A stretch of 64,000 bases of DNA, taken from assembly GCA_028622995.1 (NCBI GenBank), contig JAJQJQ010000026.1:2914001-2978000 (forward strand), given 5' to 3'. Below, piece after piece: positions 25,444 to 36,842 of the stretch. The notes under the pieces are model-generated. The model made no database searches and had not been told where the DNA came from. It saw only the letters and a list, made by a program, of their open reading frames with translations. The position numbers and the translations under genes are program-made. The first letter of the stretch is position 1, and each line of letters begins with the position of its first letter. The DNA is from Panagrolaimus kolymaensis. Taxonomy: Eukaryota; Nematoda; Chromadorea; Rhabditida; Panagrolaimidae.

Positions 25444-26800
25444 ATGTTGTCGTTAAAAATTAGTATTGTTTCAATTATTTTAAGCTTATTTGCTTTTAAA
25501 ACTATTCAAGGAGAAAATAATAATAACAACGATGGCACATTTCTTACTGCCATTGATTTTTTTAATAGTCGCTTTGTATCCACAAATATTCCATTAAAAC
25601 CAAGAATGAATGATCAACGATTTTCACTAAAGGTGTGTTTTTTATTTTTTTATTTTCAACAACAATTTTATTAGCGCTTACATGTGTGCTTGTTTTTTTT
25701 GATGGAAAGGAAAAAACAAACAAACTTTAACCTCGATTTAATTTTTTTTACCATATCACTTGTGACATGTGGATAATGGCAAAAAATAATTGCAAAGGAA
25801 TGAAAAAAAATTAAATAAAATGAAAGAAATCTTTGGGTTTAATTAATTTGCCAGTTTCGCCTTTTGGAATTAAAGAAGTTTCTTGAGAGAAAAAATCCGA
25901 ACAGTTTAAAAGATAAAAATATCTGACAAAAAAAAATACATTTGAAGATTTATAAAAGTAACAATTAACTTGTTTTTAGAGAACCAGAAGAGGATCGGTA
26001 GTTGCATTTGATACAGATAAATGGCCACAAGGAAAAATTCCATATGTTCTCTCATCAGCTTACAGTATGTCTCCAAACATTTTAACCGTTTTATTAAACA
26101 TAATCTTGCAGCCACAAGTCAGCGAGCAGTGCTAGCCAGAGCTATAGCATCATACAATTCTAAAACATGTATACGGTTTGTGCCTAAACAAGACACAGAC
26201 AAAGATTATATTGTCATCTCCAAATTAGACGGGTAAATAATAAATAGATAGAAAAAAGGTATTAAAAAGCTTTTATTATTTTTTTATAGGTGTTATGCAG
26301 ACTTTGCAAGAGTTGGAGGAAAGCAACAAGTATCATTATCCGATGAATGCGTTGATTATCCCACGGTAATCCATGAGCTAATGCATGTTATTGGTTTTAT
26401 TCATGAACATCAAAGAGATGATCGAAATGCTTATGTTAAAATAAACTATGAAAACGTCATAAATGGTAAATATTTACTCGAGAAAAATAAGAAAAATAAT
26501 AAAACAATTTAGGAGCAAATTCTGATTTTGACATACTGAGCTCCGTGGGGCTTTCTGATTATGGTCAAACATATGATTATTTTAGTATCATGCATTATGA
26601 AAGTACTGAAGGTATACATTCATACGTAGAAAAGGAAATTAAAGAACAATAATCATTTAGGAAGCAGAAATGGCAAAAATACTATTGAAGCTAAACTATC
26701 TGCTTTCACTCCACTCATGGGAAAGTCCACCGATTTCACAAAAGGAGATTTGAATAGAATCAATCGATCATACAAATGCTTTGGATATATGTCATTCTAA
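25444..26800 (+). CDS. astacin metalloprotease, minimal form
   Basis: Six exons (25444-25632, 25980-26064, 26112-26232, 26290-26465, 26513-26611, 26661-26800) encode 269 residues. A signal peptide (about 1-23) leads into a short propeptide that ends at RTRR, just before the mature domain [20 protein letters not shown]. The zinc site [18 protein letters not shown] fits HExxHxxGFxHE, and the Met-turn is SIMHYES. Four cysteines sit at the conserved astacin positions (TCIRF, GCYADF, ECVDYP, YKCF). There are no EGF, CUB or ShKT modules after the catalytic domain. Nematode NAS proteins act in hatching, moulting or digestion; the specific role is unknown here. The first intron (347 bp) is long for this window. 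Confidence 0.93.
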
Positions 26801-27028
26801 AGAAAAATTAATGCATACCACCAGTAGAGTCCATTAATTCCAAATCGATCTCAAAAAACATATCCCGGAATTTCACTTAGTTCTTCTTTCATAAAAACCG
26901 GTGTTTGTATATATTCGTGTTAGTCGTTGATTAGTTGTTTTCACTTTTATTTTCTTCTTTTTATACATAAACATTTTCATTACAATAATAATATTACACT
27001 AACTAACAAGAAATCTACCAGTAACAAT

Positions 27029-27366
27029 CTATATATCACCTTTGCGTCCACGAAAACGAGATCTCATATCAATCTGAAATATAGAAAAGTAATATACACA
27101 TATCTTTCAAATCAAAAATAACTCACCATAGAACGTTTGCAATCTGAGAAACTTTGTAATAAGGTAAAACATCGATGCGGCACACGTCCATCCGAAGATT
27201 GAATACATTCAGCTGCAGGTCGTCGATCAAGTTGAACACAAGCAGATTCTTTAATACATCGTTTCAGTTCCATTCTTAAGCGATCACAAGCAATTCCAGT
27301 CTTTTCATGTATATTCACTTCTTTATCTTCAAATTCTTGAGTTGATTGCTTATTTAAGCTTCCCAT
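27029..27366 (-). CDS. COA5: cytochrome c oxidase assembly factor 5 (PET191 family)
   Basis: Exons 27366-27127 and 27073-27029 give 94 residues. Twin Cx9C motifs are exact: CDRLRMELKRC and CFTLLQSFSDC. Extra cysteines lie between them (SACVQL, AAECIQ). The C-terminus RSRFRGRKGD matches the PET191/COA5 signature. The protein is imported into the mitochondrial intermembrane space, oxidised there, and supports complex IV assembly. An N-terminal extension of about 25 residues (MGSLNKQS...) precedes the conserved core. A TTTCAG site 10 bp before the ATG suggests trans-splicing. The gene is tail to tail with the astacin, 228 bp apart. Confidence 0.92.
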
Positions 27367-30300
27367 TTTTTTCTTCTGAAATCAAGATAATCGTGGAATT
27401 TGAAATAAATCTTTCAATGTCGTCGAAGATGAAAAAAAGAAAAAAGCTCCAAACATGATCCAAAAAGGTCGCGTCGAGAATTTTTTTATAGGAGGCAAAG
27501 AAATTTTTTGAATGAAAAATTGGAAATCTAAAAAGTTTATAACTTATAAATATGCGAAATTTGCATTAATAATATATATTTGATTAAATTGCAAAATATA
27601 ATAGAATTTTAAATGATCGTTCATGTAGTTGCTATAATCAACGTTATCTCTTTCTTGGAGTTACAAATTAATTAATCAGCTGTAAAGCTAAAAAATGGAG
27701 GATATTTTAATGGTTCGTTTTTATTGAATCGTATTTTTTTTTATTAGAAAAACTAATTTAATGGTTTTATTATTGCTGCATAATATGGCAGTAATGTTTC
27801 TATTTTTGCCAGTGGTCACTAAATGATTCATAGTCTTTTTTCTGTTTTTGTTTTCTGCGGTTTCATAATACCCACTTCTTCATTCCATTGAGACACTTAA
27901 AAAAGCTCCATCGAAGCAAGATGGCTATTTTTTTTTACTCGCTGGAGCTATATAGAAAAATTACTTTAGTTTTTTTTCAAAAGATTTTGTTTTTTCTTTG
28001 CATCATCTTAACTCTGGATTCTTAGGTTTTATGAACGAGTGAATTACTGCTTTAGTTCGTTTATGATATTATTTTTTTAACTCCTCCATTCTAAACTTTT
28101 TCTCAATTTTGTGATGTTACATTGACGCGGTATAGGAAACTCCTCTAAACTCTTCTGCCTCTTCTACAGCTGTCTCAAGACTGCTATGAATCATAATAGG
28201 TCGATGTTTAACAATTTTTTTAACATTTATTTTCCTTTTCTTTTTTAATCGTAAACTTAGAGATTGTTTTTTTTAACATAACAATGTATGTCTAATGGGT
28301 TATTCATATATTTGTATAGGTTAAAAAAACATTTGAAGAAAAAGCGGGAGTGTACTTTTATATGTAATAAAATCATCACTGTTTTTTTTTGTGAATTTTG
28401 TTTCAAGAGAAATTGACAAGGTTGATCATCGAAAAAAATAGGAAAAAATGATTTTTTAAATTTGCGCATCTTTTTTGCTTTTTTTTCACAATCTGGCAGA
28501 TGGCCGGTTGCCCATCCCGAAAGACTTTCTTTTTTCCCTTTGAATATGAGACGAAAGAAAAGAGGAGGGCGAATAAATGAATGAATGGAAATGTTTGGCA
28601 ACCTTGATGACAGCAGGCAGCAACGATAGCAGCTTGAGTTGCGCGGGAAATGCGCTTTTTGGGAGGGAAAAGGAAAAAAGAGATTGGAATCGCTTGAATT
28701 GTGTTTGTATTCATTCATGTTTTGCATACATACGTCCGCTTTTTTTTCATGCATCGATTTCAAGGGCATTTAAGTTTTAAACCCCACCATTCAAACTTGT
28801 TAGATTTGAAAAATGGAAAACGAAAGAAATAGGAAACCAAAAAAAACTCGGAAGAAAAAATTTTTTCTCACGATTCTTTAGTTTTTTTTTTCTTGTATTT
28901 TTTTTTGTATTGAACATAAAAATGATCTCCGTTGTCGTCGCTATCGCTCAATTCGATCTCTTTTTTATTTTTTTATTTCCTTGCTTTTGATCGATTCGAT
29001 TTCGAAGAATATGTATTTTATTTTTCAATAGTTTTTTTTAAATCATAAAAAAGAAAATGAAATGTATAATTTTCAAAGGTTGCTAAAATTAAAGCATGAT
29101 TATAGTCGGGCAGCAGCATTTTTTTTGATTTTAAGCACGAGTTCGCTATTTCTTTTCTTTTTTCTATTTTATTTTCGATTGAGGTGTTGTGATTGAATGA
29201 ATAACACACAAATACACGCTCATTCTGCTCTTGCTGGCTGGCTGCCTATTCATCCACTAAAATCGCTGCAATTAATCATATTCTAAATAGGACAACAATA
29301 AAATAAAACGCGTGTTTACCTCTTTTCTCTCCCTCCACCGCCTAGTTGAAGTGTACTTTTACCTTTTTTTCATGGATATTTTAAAAGACTCAATCAAAAA
29401 ATTTTGTTGAACGCACGCAGTTTCTCTAGATTAACTTTTTTTTGCATTCGCATTAAAATGATTTTGTCAGAGAACCAGCAAAAGTAAAAAAGGGTTTTAA
29501 AATGAAACATTAGAACTAAGCCTTTAAGGAACTTTTGTTTTAAACAGCTCACATTGAAACTCAATATTCCTCAATTCACTTTTTATTTTCTCGGGAATTT
29601 GGCGGTGCTAAAATGATGGTTGTTGTTGGTTAATTGGTATAAGACATTTGTGTATTCCTTCCTTACTTTTTTTGCTTTAAACATTCATTTTTGTTGCGAC
29701 ATTTTTAGCATCTTTTTTTGCTATAATTGACGACAACGTTAGCTACCCATTTTCATTGTTGTTTTTCCCTTTTTTTCGCTCCACATTTGTAAAATAGCTT
29801 GTTCTTCTTCGTCATAAAAAAAATGTTTATTGTGTCTTTTATTTTATTTTTTCTCGTTGAAGTAGGTTTTTTTTCTTCGAACAATGTTTTGATTTAGTTT
29901 CCCTTTTTTTCTTTCTTTCTCGCCTTCTATGCTTTTGCCCGAGTCGACGACGATAGCAGCACGCCGCCGAAACATCCGGGAATGTGGTCAACAAAAAATA
30001 AATAAAATGCATTTGCGCGGAAAAAATAAAATAAAAAGGAATTTTTTGGGATATATAGCTTTTTTTTTTGTTTAATATGTTTCTTCGAAGAATAAGCTGC
30101 TACCCTGCTCCATTCCTTAAATATAATTTTCCATTTATATTGCTAAAAAAAATGCTCTTGAAAAAAATTATTTTTAAATGAATTTATTCTCGTTTGATGC
30201 ATGAAAAAAAATGAACGCTTTCTTCGGTTTCATTTTTCTTCTTCATCATCATTTTGCTGGTTTCAAATTTATTTTTCATCTAGTTTTTTGTTGTTGTTTT

Positions 30301-30836
30301 TAGTTGTTGCCAAATTTTTTTAAACTTTTTGAAAAAATATGTTCGCATTTTTATAGCCTTTTTTGATGTCATTCTATTCTTTTATTTTTTGTTGCTTCTC
30401 AATAGCTTTCCTTTGACCCATCTACCAAATATACAGGCTGTTTAAATAAGCTCAGGTGCAAGCAGGCACAATTGCTTTCCAATCATCCGTAAGGTTTGTC
30501 GATGGATTATTTCGCCTTTGACCTAGTTGAATGAATGTGTTCAACACTTCTTTTTTTTCTCACATTTTTTGGAGCTTATTTTTTCTTTTTATTTTGCCGC
30601 GCATTTGTTTTATTTAAAGCTTTTTTTCGAGGAAACTGTGTTTTTTTGAACGTTGTTTAAAAAAAATTGATTGATCGCGGAAATAACAAAATTGTATGTA
30701 CATTATTCGGGTTCTTTCATTTTTTTTATTTCTCTGAAAAATTATTCACATCAACGATGAATAAATGAAACACAGAAAAACGTGCATTTATTTATTTATT
30801 TTTAACTCGCTTAAACCTTTTTAGAAGCTTTCCACC
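27367..30836. other. gene-poor AT-rich stretch
   Basis: About 3.5 kb between the divergent COA5 and phosphorylase-domain genes. Long T and A runs and scattered simple repeats are present. Open frames at 28257-28780 overlap on both strands and have no recognisable domain. Confidence 0.45.
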
Positions 30837-32952
30837 ATGTTATTAACTTTTACCCCGATAGTTCGAAGCAGAGAATTAAATGTTATTCGAATTTCACGGT
30901 AATTTTAATTGAAACCTTAGTGATTTTTTGAAGTTTAAAAAAAATTTGATTTTAGAACAATAGATATTGATGGCGACCAAGTTTTGTTTGCTGCTGGTGG
31001 CCCTTATTCTGGGATTCTTGTAAATAAATGTGTTACAGCTTCACCAGGTTTTTATTTCTTTATCTTTCAAAAATTCGCATAATATTATTTTTTGCAGAAA
31101 TTACTTACCATGTTTCATGTAATTTTTCCCTTTGGTTGCGTAATAATAAAACAGGAGATCTTCAACAAGTTAGTGTGATGCCCAAAATTTTTATGCCTCC
31201 ATAGTTTTTTTATTTTTTGTTTCAGGAATTGCGAACACTTAGATTTTTATTTAATGAAAATTTACGCGATGATGCACATTACAATCAAAGAGCAATGAAT
31301 TTTTTTACTTCTTTAATGTCAGATTTACCTGCAGATTATGCATCATTTTTTAAGAAAATTTTAATGATGCTTAAACATGATTATTTTGAAATTTCAACTT
31401 TAGAAGTTGAAACTAAAATTCCAGAAGTTGATGAAACTATTAATATGCCTGATGCGAATACTTTGGGCGTGGAACATGAAATAGAAGAAGTTACAATGGG
31501 CCATGTTCAAGAACTTCTTGAACGTGCATATCCAAATGGGTTAACTTTGGATGTAATTGCCGAGTAAGCTTTTGAGCTTTAAATAAAAAATAGCAAAGAT
31601 TCTATTTTATTTTTTAGTGTCCTTCGTTGCTCAAATGACGATGAAATAGAAAATTTCTTAATTGAACTTGAAAATATGGGAACCATTAAACGTTGTGGAG
31701 ATGAATGGATTCGATTGGAAGCAATTTCAATTCAACCTAATAGTCAACGTTCGGCTGAATTGCGACCTACCATTGCAATTATAACATGTTTATTTGTTGA
31801 AAAACTCGCGGTCGATGCCATTATTGAAGATGCCAGAACTGTGCATAAATATAAAAGTGGAGGAGATTCAAATATTTATACTATCGGAAAAATTGGAAAT
31901 CACGCAGTTGTAGCAACTAAATTAGCTGTGATTGGTGATAGTCGTGAAGCTACCATAAGTGCTGGGTCAATTACCACTCGATTATTAGGAAATTTCCAAT
32001 ACATCGATCATGTTTTTATTCTTGGTATTGGCGGAGGTGTTCCACATTTTACAAGCATTCAATCCCATGTTCGTCGAGGCGATGTTGTTATCTGTCACAG
32101 TGATCGCAAAAATGCTTATTGTTATGCTCATAGTTTTAAGAAAAATCGAGAAGATTTTCATAATATTGTTTCGGATGTAAATGTTCGATATTGGAGTCCA
32201 AAATCTAATGAATTAGCTAAAACGGTTGAAACTTTGTAAGCGTTTTTCTATTTGCTTAAAAAACAAATAAAATTTTTGTTATTTTTTAGCTCAGAGGATG
32301 ACATTCTCAACTGGCAGAGCGGAACTGATGAACTTCTTGAAAGACTTAAAGTCAATAATCCTGACACAAATTTTACACGTCCTGAAGAAGATGTCCTTGC
32401 TTTTCCTACTCGTAAGCTGCACTTTTATCTAAAATTCAACCTTTAACCTTTGTGTTTGACCTATATTTTTTTTTAGCTGGAGGTGGAGTGGTTGTTGTTA
32501 ATCATCCTGATAGTCGAAGTGAACCTCTCGTCCATTTGGCCCCTGTTGGATCGATTTGTTCGGTACAATATCCTAAAATGATGGAAAATGGAAATAATGA
32601 TCATAATGGAAATACAACGATTGATTCAATTCAAAATGAAGCCGAAGCTGAAGAAGCTTGGAATCAATCCGTGAATAAAGTGCGACAAACATTTATTTCA
32701 AAAGAAAATATTCGAGCTTTGGATGCTGGATTTGATTCAGTAATTGCAGCCATTGAAGGTTCAAGAATTGATTCATGGTCGGTTGTTTTGGGTATAGCAG
32801 ATTATTTTCAAGGCAATAGTCGAGGAGCACATGAATGGAAGGTATAGTTTTCTTATATCATTAACTTTTTTTAAAGTCCTAAATTTCAGCCCTACGCCGC
32901 TGCAAATGCTGCAAGCTTATTACGTGAAGCAATTTTGCGAATTCCAAAATAA
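30837..32952 (+). CDS. winged-helix-like plus nucleoside phosphorylase (PNP/UDP) domain protein
   Basis: Eight exons (30837-30898, 30956-31047, 31098-31168, 31226-31563, 31618-32235, 32290-32411, 32477-32841, 32890-32952) give 576 residues. Residues of about 155-225 look like a winged helix (GHVQELLERAYPNGLTLDVI...NMGTIKRCGDEWIRLE). From about 237 to the end runs a phosphorylase-superfamily domain. It starts RPTIAIITCLFVEKLAVDA, contains FILGIGGGVPH and VRRGDVVICHSD, and closes with LGIADYFQG...HEWKPYAAANAASLLREAIL. That ending is typical of the MTA/SAH-nucleosidase-like branch. Substrate and activity are unknown; regulatory use of a nucleoside pocket is possible. The N-terminal 110 residues are unfamiliar. 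An acceptor-like site lies 12 bp before the ATG. Confidence 0.82.
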
Positions 32953-33851
32953 AAAGAATTATTTTTTGATTATTTACAAATCCAATTCCATTTTTTGTGC
33001 AAAACCTTTTTCAATATAATTGATTCCACCTTTCTCTTCAACGTGACCTACATAATATTTTTTTTCTTCGGGATATTGAAAGATGTCAAGAACACCACCT
33101 ACCTACCTTACTTTTATTCCATCCATTCACCATCATCAAAAAATTATTCTTTTAGTATTTTAATGCCGAAAAATTGTCCTTGTTTTTATTTATTTTTTCT
33201 ATCAAAAAAATATTATAAAATTCATTGGCTAAAAATTACTTGAATCCTTTTTTTATTGTTCCTCTTTTTTGATGAAAAAAAATTAATTCCACAATTTTCT
33301 TTACTTACTTTATTCTTGCCTTATAGTTTTTTTGTTTTGTTATTTTTGTAGTTTGAAAAACTTGGCAGAAATTTGAAGCTGGTTAAACTTTTATGTGTTT
33401 TTATTTGTTTAGCTTTTGAGGATCAAAAACTTTACGACTGAAAACAACATAGTCATCGTTTTATATTTTTGAAGAAAATCTTTCAGAATCCATAAAATAT
33501 GCAAGGATATTCATCCTTTTTAGCTTTGTACCTTTTTTGAATCTCCAAATCTTTCCAAATTTAATTCATTTTCTTAAACAATTTTTGAGTTAAATTTTAA
33601 AATTATACCACAAAGTTTATCCATCTTTTCTGTGTCGATTTTGAAATAACCTTTATTCTTGAGCTTTAAGTGTTTTGTTTTGTATATTGCTTTAATATGA
33701 CGCCGTGAACAACTTTCTTGGAGAGGCGGCGACGTGTTCTGTAGAAACTTTTATTTTCAAATCCTTGAAATTTTTGCCTTTTGTCATTATTTTATTTATT
33801 TGTAATTTTTTAAAACAAAATTTTATTAATTTTTTGTTAAACGATTTAGCC
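32953..33851. other. intergenic, nothing recognised
   Basis: About 900 bp spacer between same-strand genes. AATAAA overlaps the upstream stop region at about 32947. The rest is T-rich with no supported feature. Confidence 0.4.
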
Positions 33852-35645
33852 ATGTCAATTGATCTTACTAAAAATTTCTTTCGACTTCTTGTACATTTCC
33901 GTCGCCACGATTTGGTATTGTTTTTTTTATATTTTTTATTTAGATAAATGAAAAAATAATTGATTTAATTTGTGTTAATTTTTCCTTATAAAAAAAGATC
34001 ACATTTACAATTAATATCACGAATAAAAAAGGGAAAGAAAAAAATTGTATACAATCGCATCATTTTTCAATTTTCCTTTCTCTTTTTTTTTGCAGAATAA
34101 AAGTTGATTGTGTACAAACACAATAATATTCATTCCATCGACTGCTATTTTAGTAGAACGTGCGTTCAACAACAAGCCGACAGACAGGGAATGGGAAAAG
34201 AAAAAACCGGGGAAAACAAAACAAAAATGAAAAAATGGTCACGCTGTCAACGTGGAACTGCAGGAAAGAAAAATTATTTTGACGGTCATATTTTTTACTT
34301 TTGTCGCGAGATTTTGAGATTGGACACTACCCTTTTTTCTCTCGCATTTTTGGTTTACCTTTTCTTGAACAATCAATCTTTCTTATTTTAAACAAATTTG
34401 CTTCCATTTTCTTTTTATAAAAACCATGAAATGATTTTAAGGAAAAATAAATAAAATAGCAACAAAACATTGTTGTTGCCAGGGTGACCATTTTTCTTTC
34501 ATTTATTTTTTATTGAACAGAAAAGAAATCTTTTTTTTCTTTTATTTTTTTTATATTTTTTAATTCTTTTTTAACGCCGTAGTTGATTTTCTAGGAAGCA
34601 TTTTCTGAAGAACATGCCCGGTTATTTGAAAATGCAAAACAAACTAACGATTATGGCCCAGTTACATCTCATTATTATTCGGTTATGTCAACGATCATAG
34701 ATGAATATTTTAATGGAAATTTTCATTTTGTTCCACCCGTTTGTGATGGATTAAAGCTTGAACAAGCTTTAAGTACCTTGCATGAAAGAATTGGAAAATG
34801 TCTTGAACTTGAAAAGGGTAAAACTTGTATCGATATTGGATGCGGAATCGGTGGAGTTATTATGGATCTTGAAAATACTGAAGCTGAAATTACTGGTGTC
34901 ACTATTGCTCCAAATGAAGTGAATTTTTCCATCTTTAAAAGCAGTGTTTTACAACAAAAAATATTTAGGTTGAAATTGGAAATGAAAATTTCAAGGAGTA
35001 TGGAATTTATCCTCGCTGTAAATTAATTGAAGGTGATTGCCACAAAATGCCTTTTGATGATTCCAGTAAAGATGCAGCTTATGCAATTTATGCATTGAAA
35101 TATTTTGTCGACCTTGATCCTATCCTTAAAGAAGTTTCTCGAGTTCTTAAACCCAAAGGACTTTTTGTAATTTACGATTTGGTCAAAACTGAAAAATACG
35201 ACGAAAATAATAAAGAACACAAGTAAGTCGGTTGTGTTTAGCAAAGTGAAATGAAGCATATTTTAATTTTTTCTCCTTCCCATTTTTTAGAGAAACTATT
35301 GAAGGCCTTGAATATGCTTGTGGAATGCCATCTTTACACAAAAGAGATGAAATGATTGAAAAGGCTCAAAACGCAGGTTTTAAACTTAAAGAAAGTATTG
35401 ACCTTGGAGAAGAAACGGGATTTCCATTTTATTATTGTTTCACAAGTTCTCCACTTTTTATGTGGATGGTTGAATCTCCTATTATTAGTAGTTTAATCAA
35501 AATTGGACAGGCACTTAAAATCTTACCCACTGGTTTTCATCGTTTCAATGACACCTTTTTAGCTGGAACTGTAGCTAAAATTGTTAAAGGTGGTCAAATG
35601 AATATCTTGTCCGGTGCTGAAATTTTGTTGTTTGAGAAACTTTAA
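33852..35645 (+). CDS. strm-1: SAM-dependent sterol 4-methyltransferase (STRM-1 type)
   Basis: Four exons (33852-33914, 34595-34918, 34969-35222, 35291-35645) give 331 residues, close to the nematode STRM-1 length. The first intron, 680 bp, is exceptionally long for this window. SAM motif I is CIDIGCGIGG. Other conserved parts are DYGPVTSHYYSVMS near the N-terminus, GVTIAPNEVEIGN, and GDCHKMPFDDSSKDAAYAIY. STRM-1 methylates sterols at C-4 in nematodes and limits the substrate available for dafachronic acid hormones; that role is known for the family and inferred here. The short first exon (MSIDLTKNFFRLLVHFRRHD) rests on frame and on my memory of the family N-terminus. An AATAAA lies 50 bp after the stop, and another same-strand gene starts 169 bp on. 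Confidence 0.88.
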
Positions 35646-35694
35646 ATTTATTATTTTTTTCTTTGGGTGATAAATTTTTATTTTTGTGTATGGC

Positions 35695-35700
35695 AATAAA
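35695..35700 (+). terminator. candidate polyadenylation signal of strm-1
   Basis: AATAAA, 50 bp after the strm-1 stop and about 107 bp before a splice-acceptor-like site in front of the aspartate dehydrogenase start. This spacing is typical of a nematode operon junction. Confidence 0.55.
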
Positions 35701-35797
35701 TTTGTAAATTTTGAGTTTAAAAAAGTCTCACATTTTATTATTTGGTTTTTCCATTATCTTTATCTATCACTTTAAAGCTTTCGTTTATTTACTTTTT

Positions 35798-35808
35798 TTA
35801 TGGTTCAG
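35798..35808 (+). promoter_or_regulatory. candidate trans-splice acceptor before ASPDH
   Basis: TTATGGTTCAG ends at 35808, six bases upstream of the ATG at 35815. An alternative in-frame ATG at 35800 lies inside this acceptor and would be removed from a trans-spliced message, which favours the later start. Confidence 0.5.
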
Positions 35809-35814
35809 AAAGCA

Positions 35815-36842
35815 ATGAGCACAACTAAGAAAATTGGTATTATCGGTTATGGACATTTAGGAGAATTCCTTTCCGTGGAGCTTAAAAACAGACAGCAAGA
35901 ATACGATGTAGTAAAAATTTGGAATCGTACTCCAATAGAAAATGAAAATGTTTTACCCTTGACTGATATAACTGAAGAAAATTTAAAAGATTTAGATTTA
36001 GTAATTGAAGTGGCTCATCCTCAAATAGTTCAAGATTATGCTGAATTAATTTTGAATAGCACAAATTTATTTATTGGTTCACCCACTGCTCTCGCAGATG
36101 ATGCAACGTTTAAAATAATTAATGAAAAGTTAAAGCAATATCCCGACCGACGAGTGTTTGTACCTGCTGGAGCATTCTGGGGTGGAGCAGATATACAAAA
36201 AATGGCTGATTTCGGTACACTTAAAGTAAGTAAATAATAATTAGTTAATTGACGCAACAACAAAAAAAACTTTTTCACGTTTTTTTACTTTTTTAATGTA
36301 TTCTTTATTATTGTTTTTTCTAGGGCCTTACCATTACTATGATGAAGCACCCTAATTCACTTAAAGTACTTGGCGAACTTGATGAATTGTGTCAACGTGC
36401 AAAAAAGACTAATACACCTACAGTTCTTTTTGATGGTAAAGAAAGCATTTTTTGTTTTTGATTTATAAAGTGTCTCTTTTTTCTAGGTCCCGTGAGACTT
36501 TTATGCCCCTTGGCACCAAATAATGTCAACACTATGGCTGGTGCTGCTATAGCCGCGCATAACCTTGGTTTTGATAACACGAGAGCTAAACTCATAGCTG
36601 ACCCAGCGTATGTTTGTTTGTCCACTAAAAAATATAAAATTACTTTTTTTCGATTCTTTTTTAGTTTGACTAACTGGCATATTGTTGAAATTGAAGTTAC
36701 TGGACCTAATGGATTTAGCACTAAAACACGACGTGAGAACCCAGCCGCTCCTGGTGCGGTAACTGGTAGCGCTACATATATGTCATTTCTTGCAAGCATT
36801 GTTCAGTCATTTTATAAGCCTCCTGGTATAAGTATTTGTTAA
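35815..36842 (+). CDS. ASPDH: aspartate dehydrogenase domain protein
   Basis: Four exons (35815-36225, 36324-36435, 36487-36607, 36665-36842) encode 273 residues. The N-terminal NAD(P)-binding fold starts KIGIIGYGHLGEFL. Later parts match L-aspartate dehydrogenases: VIEVAHPQIVQDY, FVPAGAFWGGADIQKM, CPLAPNNVNTMAGAAIAA and WHIVEIEVTGPNGF. In bacteria the enzyme oxidises L-aspartate to iminoaspartate or oxaloacetate; the animal homologue's physiological role is poorly known. The gene begins 169 bp after strm-1 on the same strand with an operon-like junction. Two AATAAA signals follow the stop, at about 36853 and 36874. Confidence 0.92.

Noticed and set aside
28257..28780. Long overlapping frames on both strands
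   Set aside because: No domain, and both strands are open because of composition, with no splice-site support.
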